The position numbers and the translations under genes are program-made. A stretch of 64,000 nt of DNA from Rhizobium viscosum. Lineage in GTDB: Bacteria > Pseudomonadota > Alphaproteobacteria > Rhizobiales > Rhizobiaceae. The DNA is taken from assembly GCF_014873945.1 (NCBI RefSeq), contig NZ_JADBEC010000002.1, positions 1,922,001 to 1,986,000 of the forward strand, read 5' to 3'. Positions within the stretch are counted from its first letter, which is position 1, and each line of letters opens with the position of its first letter. The notes under the pieces are model-generated. The model was not told the DNA's origin, searched no databases, and was given only the letters and a program-made list of their open reading frames with translations. Positions 16,227 to 24,240 of the stretch are shown one piece after another.

Positions 16227-16706
16227 ATGACCTGCCCGACACCCGCATTCCACGAGCTCGAGGCGCGTTATGGTGAGCTCCTGTCCTGGTGCGATCTTCT
16301 TGAGGCGATCGCCGATTTCCTGCCATGTCGCGTCAACGACCGGCTTTGCGGCATGGTCGCCGACGGGCTTCTTCCTCTGCTTCTGACCAGTCATCGGCTG
16401 GAAGAGCAGATCGGTTCCGACTGGCTGGGAGCGATCATGAGCGGCAGCGAGCGATCCGAGACGGAGGACCACCTCGAGGCTGGCCGACTGGTCAATCTCG
16501 AGTCGGCGCAGGATGTGGTCGAGGTGCTGCAGGCCCTGCACGGCGGCCGCGGCTCGCTGTCCTTTGACGCGGTCAACTACCTGCTCAGATCGTTCTTCTA
16601 TGGCTTGCGTCGGCATATCGCTGCCCAGCGTCGGATCATCAGGCGGATAGACGCTGCACCGGGGCCGAGCTCGGCGTGGCGTGATCCAGACAGGCCTATG
16701 GTCTAG
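16227..16706 (+). CDS. Hypothetical helical protein, possibly hemerythrin-like
   Basis: A 159-residue, all-helical soluble protein. LLEAIADFLPCRVNDRLCGMV followed by LLPLLLTSHRLEEQI resembles the helix pattern of hemerythrin-like proteins, where His and Glu residues bind a di-iron site. The full H-HxxxE-HxxxH set is not visible, so the link is weak. It sits 3 bp after the small membrane gene and overlaps the end of the convergent copCD gene by 4 bp. Gene reality is supported by the tight spacing and protein-like composition. Confidence 0.65.
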   Translation: MTCPTPAFHELEARYGELLSWCDLLEAIADFLPCRVNDRLCGMVADGLLPLLLTSHRLEEQIGSDWLGAIMSGSERSETEDHLEAGRLVNLESAQDVVEVLQALHGGRGSLSFDAVNYLLRSFFYGLRRHIAAQRRIIRRIDAAPGPSSAWRDPDRPMV

Positions 16707-18292
16707 TCGGTTCCTGTCGGAAGGTCGCCTTCGAGATGGACGAGGTTGAAGTCGTCGATCAGCACCTGAACGTCCACACTCCAGCCTGCAATATCCGAAA
16801 GCGGCAGGTTTCCTGCGGCCCATGTGCCATCGCCAGCATGTGTCAGGCCGTATTTGAGAGACTCGATCCCGCGCAAGGTGTTCCTTAGGCCCAGAGATAC
16901 GCTTCGTGGCTGCATCGGATCGAATTTCAGTGTCAGGATCGAAACGCGGATATCGGCCGTGCCGTCAGGCTGGGGCGTCATTTCGAGTTCCGCCATTGCC
17001 TTCTGCCCATGGAGATGGAGCGACACCGGCGGTTGGGCATGCGCGTATTGATACTGTTCAGGACCGGCGAAACGCCATAGCGAGGCGGCAGCGACGATCA
17101 AAAGCGCAAGCCCGATCTCACTGCCGATACTCCAGCGCAGCCTGCGCCGGGCGGCTGGGTTTCCCGCGAGCGCCGGAGCGGTCAACCAGAAGCGATTGTA
17201 AAGCGCCAGCATGCAGAGAACCGCAACAAGACCGATCTTGAAGGCCAGCACGCGCGCAAACAGCGACGACCATGCGATATCGATGCGGGGTATTTCCATC
17301 ACTGCAAGCAGAAGTCCCGCCAGCAACATAAGGACGAAGGGGATCGGTATCAGGCGAGAGAAGAACCGCAGGGGACGCTGGTCTTCAGTAGACCGGCTGA
17401 GACGCAGCAGCGGCGGCAGGCTTCCGATCCAGAAAAGCGAGATGGCAGCATGCAAGAAGATCGACCCCTGTGCGATGAAGCGCGGCTGCGCAATCGAACT
17501 GTGGCCGGTCAGCGTGAAGGCGAGTGAGGCAACGGCAAGTGCGGTAGCCGAGACTAGGCGTGCGGACCGCGGACGAGGGGCAAACGGCAAGGCAGCAAGC
17601 ATAATTGCCACAAGCTTGAGGCATTGGGCGATCCCCGTTTTGTCGGCAAAGGCCTGGGCAATCGGCTCCAGCTCGGCCCAGCCAGGGCCCATGCCAATGT
17701 CGTCCAGGCCCTGAAGATAAAGCCCCGCCAGCACAAGCATGATCGCTACAGCAGCGAGGGCGGGGGATTGTCTGCGTGCGCCTGCCGGAGAGAGCCAGCA
17801 ATTGAAAAACGAGCCGCCGACAATGATGGCGAGACCGAGTGTCGAACCGATGGTGACGAGCCAGATGGCGGTATGCAGCGCCTTCGACGGTATATCTGAA
17901 ACACTGCTGGAACGGGGCGACGGTTTTCCGACATGAAAGACGATGGATCCGCCGACCGGATGGCCATCCTCCGACACCACTCTGTAGCTGACGATCACCG
18001 TACCGTCCGCGAGGGGGCCGGGAAGGGATCCTTTGATCTCTGCACCCGTCGAGCTTGCTGAGATTTCTCTGGCCACCCCATCGGCGGCGACCATGCTGAA
18101 GCGAACGACCCTGACGGCTTCGTTGAAGCGCAGCAGGATTTTTTCCGGCGCGACGGTGAGAATATCGTTATTCTCGGGCGCCGATGCGATCAGGACAGCA
18201 TGGGCGTCTGCCCCAGCCGCCAGCAGAAAAAACAGCCCCGCGACACGTGCTAGCAGGCAAAAGGTCGCCCACAGGGGAAAATTCCGCGCCAT
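16703..18292 (-). CDS. CopC-CopD fusion copper protein
   Basis: A 529-residue protein. Residues 1-30 form a signal peptide ending at ADAHA, which leaves a copper-binding His at the mature N-terminus. A CopC beta-barrel follows (to about 125, ending DGHPVGGSIVFHVG), then CopD with about eight membrane helices (about 135-410) and a C-terminal beta domain of about 110 residues. CopC/CopD proteins move copper between periplasm and cytoplasm. It lies 24 bp after the ycnI-like gene and near pseudoazurin, so copper supply to NirK, pseudoazurin or cbb3 is likely (inference). Confidence 0.88.
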   Translation of the reverse strand: MARNFPLWATFCLLARVAGLFFLLAAGADAHAVLIASAPENNDILTVAPEKILLRFNEAVRVVRFSMVAADGVAREISASSTGAEIKGSLPGPLADGTVIVSYRVVSEDGHPVGGSIVFHVGKPSPRSSSVSDIPSKALHTAIWLVTIGSTLGLAIIVGGSFFNCWLSPAGARRQSPALAAVAIMLVLAGLYLQGLDDIGMGPGWAELEPIAQAFADKTGIAQCLKLVAIMLAALPFAPRPRSARLVSATALAVASLAFTLTGHSSIAQPRFIAQGSIFLHAAISLFWIGSLPPLLRLSRSTEDQRPLRFFSRLIPIPFVLMLLAGLLLAVMEIPRIDIAWSSLFARVLAFKIGLVAVLCMLALYNRFWLTAPALAGNPAARRRLRWSIGSEIGLALLIVAAASLWRFAGPEQYQYAHAQPPVSLHLHGQKAMAELEMTPQPDGTADIRVSILTLKFDPMQPRSVSLGLRNTLRGIESLKYGLTHAGDGTWAAGNLPLSDIAGWSVDVQVLIDDFNLVHLEGDLPTGTD

Positions 18293-18316
18293 AGGCGAAC
18301 CCGCCTCCGGCCCGCC

Positions 18317-18844
18317 TCAGGAACGAGGCTGAGCGACGACGTCGAAAAACGGCGCCGGCGTCTCATAATCATCGGACGTCTTGCCGGCAGCAGGAATGTC
18401 GATCCAGCGCTCAACTGCGCCTTCGGTGCATTCCTGGACGACAGGGACGTAAATTCGCGTAGCCGCCGGCAGTTCCTTCGCCGGGGTGACGCGAAAGACG
18501 AACTCGTCATATTCGTCATCGGCGAGCTGGCCGCCCTGCCATACGATCTCGGTGAGGCCTTCCTTGACTGGCTTACCGTAGAGATCGTAGCTCTTTTCGT
18601 AGGTTCCGCGGATTTTTTCCAACGTCCAGCCTGCCTTCGGCATCGGTTTGGCAGACAGCAATCCTTCGGGGATTTTAACCCGGATTCTGACGGTTGCCTT
18701 GCCTTCGCAGCCGTGCCCGACGCGCAGCACGGCCTTGTAGGCTTTGCCGGAAACCGCTTCGGCCTGTTCGAGAGTGATATGGGCCTGCGCCGATCCGGCA
18801 ATACAAAATATGCCCGCCACGGTCAGCGCCAAGTGTCTGATCAT
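18317..18844 (-). CDS. YcnI-like (DUF1775) periplasmic copper-binding protein
   Basis: A 175-residue protein with a signal peptide cleaved near QAHI, so that a His becomes the first mature residue, as in YcnI proteins that bind Cu(II). The core HITLEQAEAVSGKAYKA and GHGCEGKATVRIRVKIPEG blocks are family hallmarks. The start at 18844 is supported by AGGAG; a GTG one codon earlier is less likely. It precedes the CopC-CopD gene, as in other bacteria. Confidence 0.9.
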   Translation of the reverse strand: MIRHLALTVAGIFCIAGSAQAHITLEQAEAVSGKAYKAVLRVGHGCEGKATVRIRVKIPEGLLSAKPMPKAGWTLEKIRGTYEKSYDLYGKPVKEGLTEIVWQGGQLADDEYDEFVFRVTPAKELPAATRIYVPVVQECTEGAVERWIDIPAAGKTSDDYETPAPFFDVVAQPRS

Positions 18845-18862
18845 CACATGTCTCCTGGTCCG

Positions 18863-18890
18863 CAGGTGGGGCGCATGGCGCCGCCACCTG
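18863..18890 (-). terminator. Hairpin between pseudoazurin and ycnI-like gene
   Basis: CAGGTGG...GCGC pairs with GCGCCGCCACCTG with one bulge, in the 72-bp gap. No T-run follows on the minus strand, so it may act as an mRNA-stabilising 3' structure for the pseudoazurin message rather than a full terminator. Confidence 0.45.
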
Positions 18891-18916
18891 TGATCGCCCC
18901 TTCGTTATGGTGTGAC

Positions 18917-19369
18917 TTATTGTGTGACTTGCGCGATCTGTGCGAGATCGGCGTCAAGGCGCTTACGCACCATGTTCGGAAGCTTGGCGGTCTTGATGAC
19001 CTCAAGGTTGGTGGGGTTGTCGCCAACCTGGATCAGCGCCACCATGCCCATGCCTGCGTGCGGCGTGCACTTGATGACATAGGCGCCGGGCACGTCGAAT
19101 TTGGCCTGATACTGCTCGCTCGGCTTGGATTTGAACTCAGGAGCCCCATCCGGAATTAGGCCTTTGTAGGTCTCGGCATTATGGCTCTTGTCGGTGGGCA
19201 CGAAGGTAACCGTGTCGCCGGGGGCGATCTTGACGAATCCCGGCTCGAAGACCATCGCGCCATCAGCGCCCTTGTTGAGCATCTGGATCTGATGGTCGGC
19301 GGCCATGAGCGGCGCTGCCGATGCCATCAGAACCGCTGCGGCAGCGATCAGTCCAAATTTCAGACGCAT
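18917..19369 (-). CDS. paz: Pseudoazurin, periplasmic blue-copper electron carrier
   Basis: A 150-residue precursor with a Sec signal cleaved near MAADHQ. Type 1 copper ligands are H63, C101, H104 and M109 (KCTPHAGMGM), as in pseudoazurins. It donates electrons to NirK and possibly NorC. GGAG-type sequence precedes the ATG. A perfect TTGAC-N4-GTCAA box lies upstream, so it appears under FixK- or NnrR-type control with nirK. Confidence 0.95.
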   Translation of the reverse strand: MRLKFGLIAAAAVLMASAAPLMAADHQIQMLNKGADGAMVFEPGFVKIAPGDTVTFVPTDKSHNAETYKGLIPDGAPEFKSKPSEQYQAKFDVPGAYVIKCTPHAGMGMVALIQVGDNPTNLEVIKTAKLPNMVRKRLDADLAQIAQVTQ

Positions 19370-19442
19370 TGCATTTCTCCTATCGTTCGGGGCCGGATCT
19401 TGGCCTCGGGCAAGGTTCTAGGACATGCAAGCGGGTCACTCT

Positions 19443-19456
19443 TTGACGCCCGTCAA
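19443..19456 (-). promoter_or_regulatory. FixK/NnrR-type box for pseudoazurin
   Basis: TTGAC-GCCC-GTCAA, a perfect dyad. The predicted start near 19408 leaves a 39-nt leader. Confidence 0.75.
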
Positions 19457-19541
19457 ATTGGCTGCGTCAATTCAGACGGCTGGCGGCTCGCTCGGGTCTG
19501 TTCGACGACAAGCAACAGAACGGGTGGGCGGCCGCAGATCA

Positions 19542-19561
19542 GGTTGATGGCGGCATCAACC
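19542..19561. repeat. Perfect inverted repeat in a 335-bp gap
   Basis: GGTTGATG-N4-CATCAACC. It contains FNR-like half-sites but at 6-bp instead of 4-bp spacing, so a standard FixK dimer should not fit. The rest of 19370-19704 holds the pseudoazurin box and no convincing gene (a 50-codon minus-strand frame at 19453-19605 is doubtful). Confidence 0.5.
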
Positions 19562-19704
19562 TCGTGGGCGATTACGCGTCTTTCAAACTGCGGGAAGACT
19601 GACATCAGGGTAGGCGTGGATGCAGGTTTGCCCTCGCGGAACCGTCAACGGTCCCGGCGGATGATCGGTTGCTGGATTTTTGAGAAGGTTTACGCGCGCC
19701 CGCC

Positions 19705-21636
19705 TCAGCGGGCGTCGATGAGCTCACGCACTTTCAGGGCAAGGTCGCGCGCAGTATAGGGCTTTCGAAGCCATTGCGCACCGGCGATGACCTCATTTGC
19801 CGCCAATGCGGGCTCGGAATATCCCGAGGTGAAGAGCACGGCGATGTCAGGCCGTTCGACGCGGGCAGCTCTTGCCAGTTCATCGCCGGTCATGCCCCCG
19901 GGCATAACGATGTCGGTGAACAAAAGCGCGACGTCGGCCTGGTCCTTCAGCAATTCAAGGGCGCGGCGGCCGTTGTCTGCCTCGATCACCGAATATCCCA
20001 TTCCGGCCAACCTGGCGACCGCAACCCTGCGCACACGTGAATCGTCTTCGACCACGAGGATGCGTTCGTCGCCACCCGGGAGTGCTGCTTCGACCTTTTC
20101 GCCGAAAGCAGCCTCGTCCCTGGCGCTGGCGCTTGAAAGTGTCGGCAGGTAGATGCGGATCGTCGAACCGCGACCGACTTCGCTATAGATCTGCAGGTGA
20201 CCGCCGGATTGCTTGACGAAGCCGTAGACCATGCTGAGACCCAGTCCGGTTCCGGATCCCACTTCCTTGGTGGTGAAGAACGGCTCGATCGCGTGCTTCT
20301 TGACTTCTTCGGTCATGCCGTCACCAGTATCGCTCATGGAGACAAGGACGAAATTGCCGCTGCGAACATCCGGATACATTTTCGCGTAGTCTGCATCGAG
20401 CCGCACGCGTGAGACCTCGGTGGTCAGAGTGCCGCCTTTCGGCATGGCGTCGCGCGCGTTCAGAGCGATGTTGAGGATCGCGTTCTGCAGTTGGGAACTG
20501 TCGACAAGCACGTTGAAATCGGATCCTGAAAGAACCGTCGACAATTTGATGTTTTCCCCGAGCGTCCTTCGTAACAGGTCCGAAAAGCCGGTGACGAGCT
20601 GGCCGAGATCGGCCTGCTTCGGGTTCAGCGGCTGGCGCCTTCCAAAAGCCAGCAGTTGCCCGGTGAGCTTTGCGCCGTCGGCCGCGGCATCCTGCGCCTC
20701 GCGCAGCATGTCGCGCAGTGGGCCGGCCGGGAGCTTGTCCTCGATCATTTCCAGATTGCCGCTGATCACGGTCAGCAGATTGTTGAAGTCGTGCGCCAGT
20801 CCACCGGTCAATTGCCCCACCGCTTCCATCTTCTGGGCCTGGCGAAGATCCTCCTCGATCTTGAACCTGCTGGTCAGGTCGCGAACGAAGCCGGTGAAGA
20901 TCCGTTCGCCGTTTGCTGTGGCTTCGCCCACGTGAAGCTCTATCGGAAACTGGGTTCCGTCGGCGCGCTGACCCGTCACGACGCGACCATAACCGATGAT
21001 CCGCTTCTCGCCCGTTTGCATGTAGTGGTCGATATATCCGTCATGAGCTGCGCGATAGGGTTCGGGCATCAGCTTCTTGACGTTCTGGCCGCAGATCTCG
21101 TCGGAAGTGAAGCCGAAGAGTGCCTCGGCGGCCTTGCTGAACGACATGACATTGCCGCCCTGGTCGATGACAATCATCGCATCAGGCACAGTGTAGAGGA
21201 TAGATGACAGATGTGCCTCACGCGTCCGCACGGCCTCTTCCGCCTTGCGCAGGGCGCTGACGTCGCTGTTTGCCTCGATGACCACGGGATCGCCGTTCGG
21301 AAGGTTGACGAGCACGCAGCGGGTTGCCACGTACATGTCGCGACCGTTCTTGTGACGATGAACGACCTCGCCCTGCCAGAAGCCCCGCGTCGTCAAATGC
21401 GCGTGGATAGTATCCATCGGCTCGGGAAAGCGCGTATCGAGCAAAGTGTAGACGGGTTCGCCCACGGCCTCTTCACGAGACCAGCCATACATGTTCTCGC
21501 TGCCGATCGACCAATGGGTAATCGTACCTTCGAGCCGGTGCACGATGATGTCAGCCCCGTCGAGAACATGCACGAGCGCGTCCAGTTCCTGGGGCGATGC
21601 GGTGCGCGGCGAGATCAGACGATGAGGCATAAACAT
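19705..21636 (-). CDS. fixL: Hybrid FixL oxygen-sensor histidine kinase (hFixL)
   Basis: A 643-residue soluble hybrid kinase. Order: PAS1 (about 20-130), heme-PAS (about 142-258), HisKA with phospho-acceptor H282 (GLAHDFNNLL), ATPase domain with N-box (NIALNARDAMP), DTGDGM and GTGLGLSM, and a receiver domain (about 523-640) with D574 as phosphorylation site. The heme-PAS has H198 in the FixL context (PYRAAHDGYIDHY) and IIGYGRVVTGQRADG. Hybrid FixL proteins of R. etli type lack membrane helices and use FxkR rather than FixJ. It starts 11 bp after fixK, so fixK-hfixL form one transcript. Confidence 0.92.
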   Translation of the reverse strand: MFMPHRLISPRTASPQELDALVHVLDGADIIVHRLEGTITHWSIGSENMYGWSREEAVGEPVYTLLDTRFPEPMDTIHAHLTTRGFWQGEVVHRHKNGRDMYVATRCVLVNLPNGDPVVIEANSDVSALRKAEEAVRTREAHLSSILYTVPDAMIVIDQGGNVMSFSKAAEALFGFTSDEICGQNVKKLMPEPYRAAHDGYIDHYMQTGEKRIIGYGRVVTGQRADGTQFPIELHVGEATANGERIFTGFVRDLTSRFKIEEDLRQAQKMEAVGQLTGGLAHDFNNLLTVISGNLEMIEDKLPAGPLRDMLREAQDAAADGAKLTGQLLAFGRRQPLNPKQADLGQLVTGFSDLLRRTLGENIKLSTVLSGSDFNVLVDSSQLQNAILNIALNARDAMPKGGTLTTEVSRVRLDADYAKMYPDVRSGNFVLVSMSDTGDGMTEEVKKHAIEPFFTTKEVGSGTGLGLSMVYGFVKQSGGHLQIYSEVGRGSTIRIYLPTLSSASARDEAAFGEKVEAALPGGDERILVVEDDSRVRRVAVARLAGMGYSVIEADNGRRALELLKDQADVALLFTDIVMPGGMTGDELARAARVERPDIAVLFTSGYSEPALAANEVIAGAQWLRKPYTARDLALKVRELIDAR

Positions 21637-21647
21637 TCGTTCCGTAG

Positions 21648-22376
21648 TCAGTGGACGCTACTCCTATGGCAGGTTCCGTCCAAAAAATCATCCACATTGC
21701 CCGACAGCTGCGCGAGGCGGACAAGATTGACGATCCGCAGATTGTGCCGTCCGTCCGGAACGACGATTTTCCGTTGGGCGAGCTTGCTGATCGAGCGTGA
21801 AACCGTCTCGATGGTCAGGCCGAGATAATCGGCGATGTCCTGCCGGCTCATCGGCACCTCGAGAAGCCCCTGGCGGAGCGACTCGCCATCACGGGTCGCA
21901 AGCTTCATGAGAAAGGTGCAGAGCCGTTCCTCGGCATTTTTCCTGGAGAGCAGCACCAGCTGGTCGTGGGCCGACGCGGTCTCCCTGCAGAGCAGGTTGA
22001 TATAGGCCGGCCGCAGAAGCTCGGAGCGCTCAATCTCTTCCTGGAACTGCTTGCGCGAGAGGCGGCGGATCTTGCAATCCGTCACTGCTTCGGCGGTAAA
22101 CAGGAAATCGCCTTGCAGGAAGGAGCCGACGACGTCGCCGGCGAAGTGAAAGGCTGTGATGACCCGGCGACCGTCGCCGATAATGCGATGAAGACGCACA
22201 ACGCCTTCGGTGATCTGGAACAGATGCCGTGCGGCATCTCCCTCCCAGCAGATAGCCTTTCCCGCCTCGACCGTTTCTGTCGCCGACATCTGGAATAACG
22301 ACGACAGCGAATTGCCCTGAACTGCCTTTACGCCAAGATCGACGTTCTCGAATGCCTGCTGGCCCTGCATCAACAT
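21648..22376 (-). CDS. fixK: FixK, Crp/Fnr-family microaerobic regulator
   Basis: A 242-residue Crp/Fnr protein without the N-terminal cysteines of FNR or FnrN. The sensor barrel spans about 20-140; the helix-turn-helix (PMSRQDIADYLGLTIETVSRSI) has the FNR-type E-x2-S-R contacts that read TTGAT. The frame is open to a GTG at 22502, but the K-box (22470-22485) lies within that extension, so the promoter must be downstream and the ATG at 22376 is preferred; its ribosome site is weak, and a GTG near 22430 is possible. FixK would activate fixNOQP, fixGHIS and other boxed operons here. Confidence 0.9.
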   Translation of the reverse strand: MLMQGQQAFENVDLGVKAVQGNSLSSLFQMSATETVEAGKAICWEGDAARHLFQITEGVVRLHRIIGDGRRVITAFHFAGDVVGSFLQGDFLFTAEAVTDCKIRRLSRKQFQEEIERSELLRPAYINLLCRETASAHDQLVLLSRKNAEERLCTFLMKLATRDGESLRQGLLEVPMSRQDIADYLGLTIETVSRSISKLAQRKIVVPDGRHNLRIVNLVRLAQLSGNVDDFLDGTCHRSSVH

Positions 22377-22469
22377 CCCAATGATCCCCGTGCCCTGATT
22401 GAATGTGAGGCCAATAGAAAGCCGTTCGGTCACAGCGGAATGAGCGGATGGTGCCAAAGGGTAAGACTC

Positions 22470-22485
22470 TGTAACAGTCTGTAAC
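22470..22485 (-). promoter_or_regulatory. K-box for FxkR upstream of fixK
   Basis: On the minus strand GTTACA-GACT-GTTACA, a direct repeat with 4-bp spacing. It matches the K-box recalled for FxkR binding at fixKf of R. etli. It links the FxkR-like regulator at 31808 to the fixK-hfixL operon. Confidence 0.85.
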
Positions 22486-22507
22486 AACGGGCAAAGCCAC
22501 ACCTTCG

Positions 22508-22521
22508 TTGACCTGGATCAA
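22508..22521 (+). promoter_or_regulatory. FixK box for fixNOQP
   Basis: TTGAC-CTGG-ATCAA. The predicted plus-strand start near 22556 leaves a 54-nt leader before fixN. It lies 22 bp from the K-box on the other side of the divergent promoter. Confidence 0.85.
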
Positions 22522-22609
22522 GGAACGGGTGAGCGCTCCATGACAGTCGTTCCTCAAAGTACGAGAAAGGCGACCGCCCTGTGGTCGTCTGCGCACTGGG
22601 GACGTCATC

Positions 22610-24232
22610 ATGAACTATACTACGGAAACCATGGTGGTCGCCGTGGGAGCATTCCTGGCATTGCTTGGCGCTGCTTTCGCCCACGACCATCTATTTTCAA
22701 TCCACATGGGGATATTGAGCTTCTGCCTTTTCGCGGGAACGCTGCTTCTCGTCAGAAGAGTGGATTTCTCGCCGGCGGGACGGCTGCCGAAGGCGAATCC
22801 GACGGGTTACTTCGACGAGGTGATCCGCTATGGCCTGATCGCCACCGTGTTCTGGGGCGTGGTCGGTTTCCTCGTTGGCGTCGTTATTGCGGCCCAGCTG
22901 GCGTTCCCGGATCTCAATTTCGCTCCCTATCTGAATTTCGGCAGGCTCCGGCCCGTTCACACGTCGGCAGTAATCTTCGCCTTCGGCGGCAACGCGCTGA
23001 TCATGACGTCCTTCTACGTCGTCCAGCGCACCTGTCATGCACGCCTCTTCGGCGGCAGCCTCGCCTGGTTCGTCTTCTGGGGCTATCAGCTCTTCATCGT
23101 GATGGCGGCGACCGGCTATGTCCTCGGCATCAACCAGGCGCGCGAATATGCCGAGCCTGAATGGTATGTCGACCTGTGGCTGACGATCGTCTGGGTCGCC
23201 TACCTGCTCGTGTTCCTCGGCACTATCCTGAAGCGCAAGGAGCCGCATATCTATGTGGCGAACTGGTTCTATCTCGGCTTCATCGTGACGATCGCGATGC
23301 TGCACGTCGTCAACAATCTCGCAGTGCCGGTCTCGTTCCTCGGCTCGAAGAGCTACTCGCTGTTTTCGGGCGTTCAGGACGCTCTGACGCAGTGGTGGTA
23401 CGGCCACAACGCCGTCGGCTTCTTCCTGACGGCCGGCTTCCTCGGGATGATGTATTATTTCGTGCCCAAACAGGCCAATCGTCCCGTCTATTCCTACCGG
23501 CTGTCGATCATCCACTTCTGGGCGCTGATCTTCATGTATATCTGGGCCGGCCCGCATCACCTGCACTATACTGCGCTCCCCGACTGGGCGCAGACGCTCG
23601 GCATGGTTTTCTCGGTCATGCTGTGGATGCCCTCCTGGGGCGGCATGATCAATGGCCTGATGACGCTCTCGGGCGCCTGGGACAAGATCCGCACCGATCC
23701 CATCATCCGCATGATGATCGTCGCCATCGCCTTTTACGGCATGTCGACCTTCGAAGGCCCGATGATGTCGGTCAAGACCGTGAACTCGCTCAGCCACTAC
23801 ACCGAATGGACCATCGGTCACGTGCATTCCGGTGCGCTCGGTTGGGTCGGCATGATCACCTTTGGTGCGATCTACTACATGACGCCGAAGCTTTGGGGCC
23901 GCGAACGGCTCTACAGCCTGCGCATGGTCAACTGGCACTTCTGGCTCGCAACGCTCGGCATCGTCGTCTATGCGGCAGTCCTGTGGGTCGCCGGCATCCA
24001 GCAGGGCCTGATGTGGCGTGAATATAATTCCCAGGGCTTCCTCGTCTATTCCTTCGCCGAAACCGTGGCTGCGATGTTCCCCTATTACGTGCTGCGCACG
24101 CTTGGCGGCGGTCTCTACCTCGCCGGCGGCCTCGTGATGGCCTGGAACGTCTTCATGACCATCCGCGGGCATCTGCGTGACGAAGCCGAAATTCCTTCTG
24201 CCTATGTGCCGCAGGCACAGGCTGCCGAGTGA
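22610..24232 (+). CDS. fixN: cbb3-type cytochrome oxidase subunit I
   Basis: A 540-residue, 12-helix catalytic subunit of the high-affinity terminal oxidase (also called CcoN). It binds heme b and the heme b3-CuB site. Signatures include GRLRPVHTSAVIFAFGGNAL, WWYGHNAVGFFLTAGFLG, the GPHHLHYT double histidine of CuB, and TIGHVHSGALGWVG. It reduces oxygen at nanomolar concentrations, as needed in nodules. First gene of fixNOQP; 8 bp before fixO. Confidence 0.98.
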   Translation: MNYTTETMVVAVGAFLALLGAAFAHDHLFSIHMGILSFCLFAGTLLLVRRVDFSPAGRLPKANPTGYFDEVIRYGLIATVFWGVVGFLVGVVIAAQLAFPDLNFAPYLNFGRLRPVHTSAVIFAFGGNALIMTSFYVVQRTCHARLFGGSLAWFVFWGYQLFIVMAATGYVLGINQAREYAEPEWYVDLWLTIVWVAYLLVFLGTILKRKEPHIYVANWFYLGFIVTIAMLHVVNNLAVPVSFLGSKSYSLFSGVQDALTQWWYGHNAVGFFLTAGFLGMMYYFVPKQANRPVYSYRLSIIHFWALIFMYIWAGPHHLHYTALPDWAQTLGMVFSVMLWMPSWGGMINGLMTLSGAWDKIRTDPIIRMMIVAIAFYGMSTFEGPMMSVKTVNSLSHYTEWTIGHVHSGALGWVGMITFGAIYYMTPKLWGRERLYSLRMVNWHFWLATLGIVVYAAVLWVAGIQQGLMWREYNSQGFLVYSFAETVAAMFPYYVLRTLGGGLYLAGGLVMAWNVFMTIRGHLRDEAEIPSAYVPQAQAAE

Positions 24233-24240
24233 GGTGACAC

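Noticed and set aside
19453..19605. 50-codon minus-strand frame between hfixL and pseudoazurin
   Set aside because: No ribosome site, ends inside the pseudoazurin FixK box and would cover its promoter.
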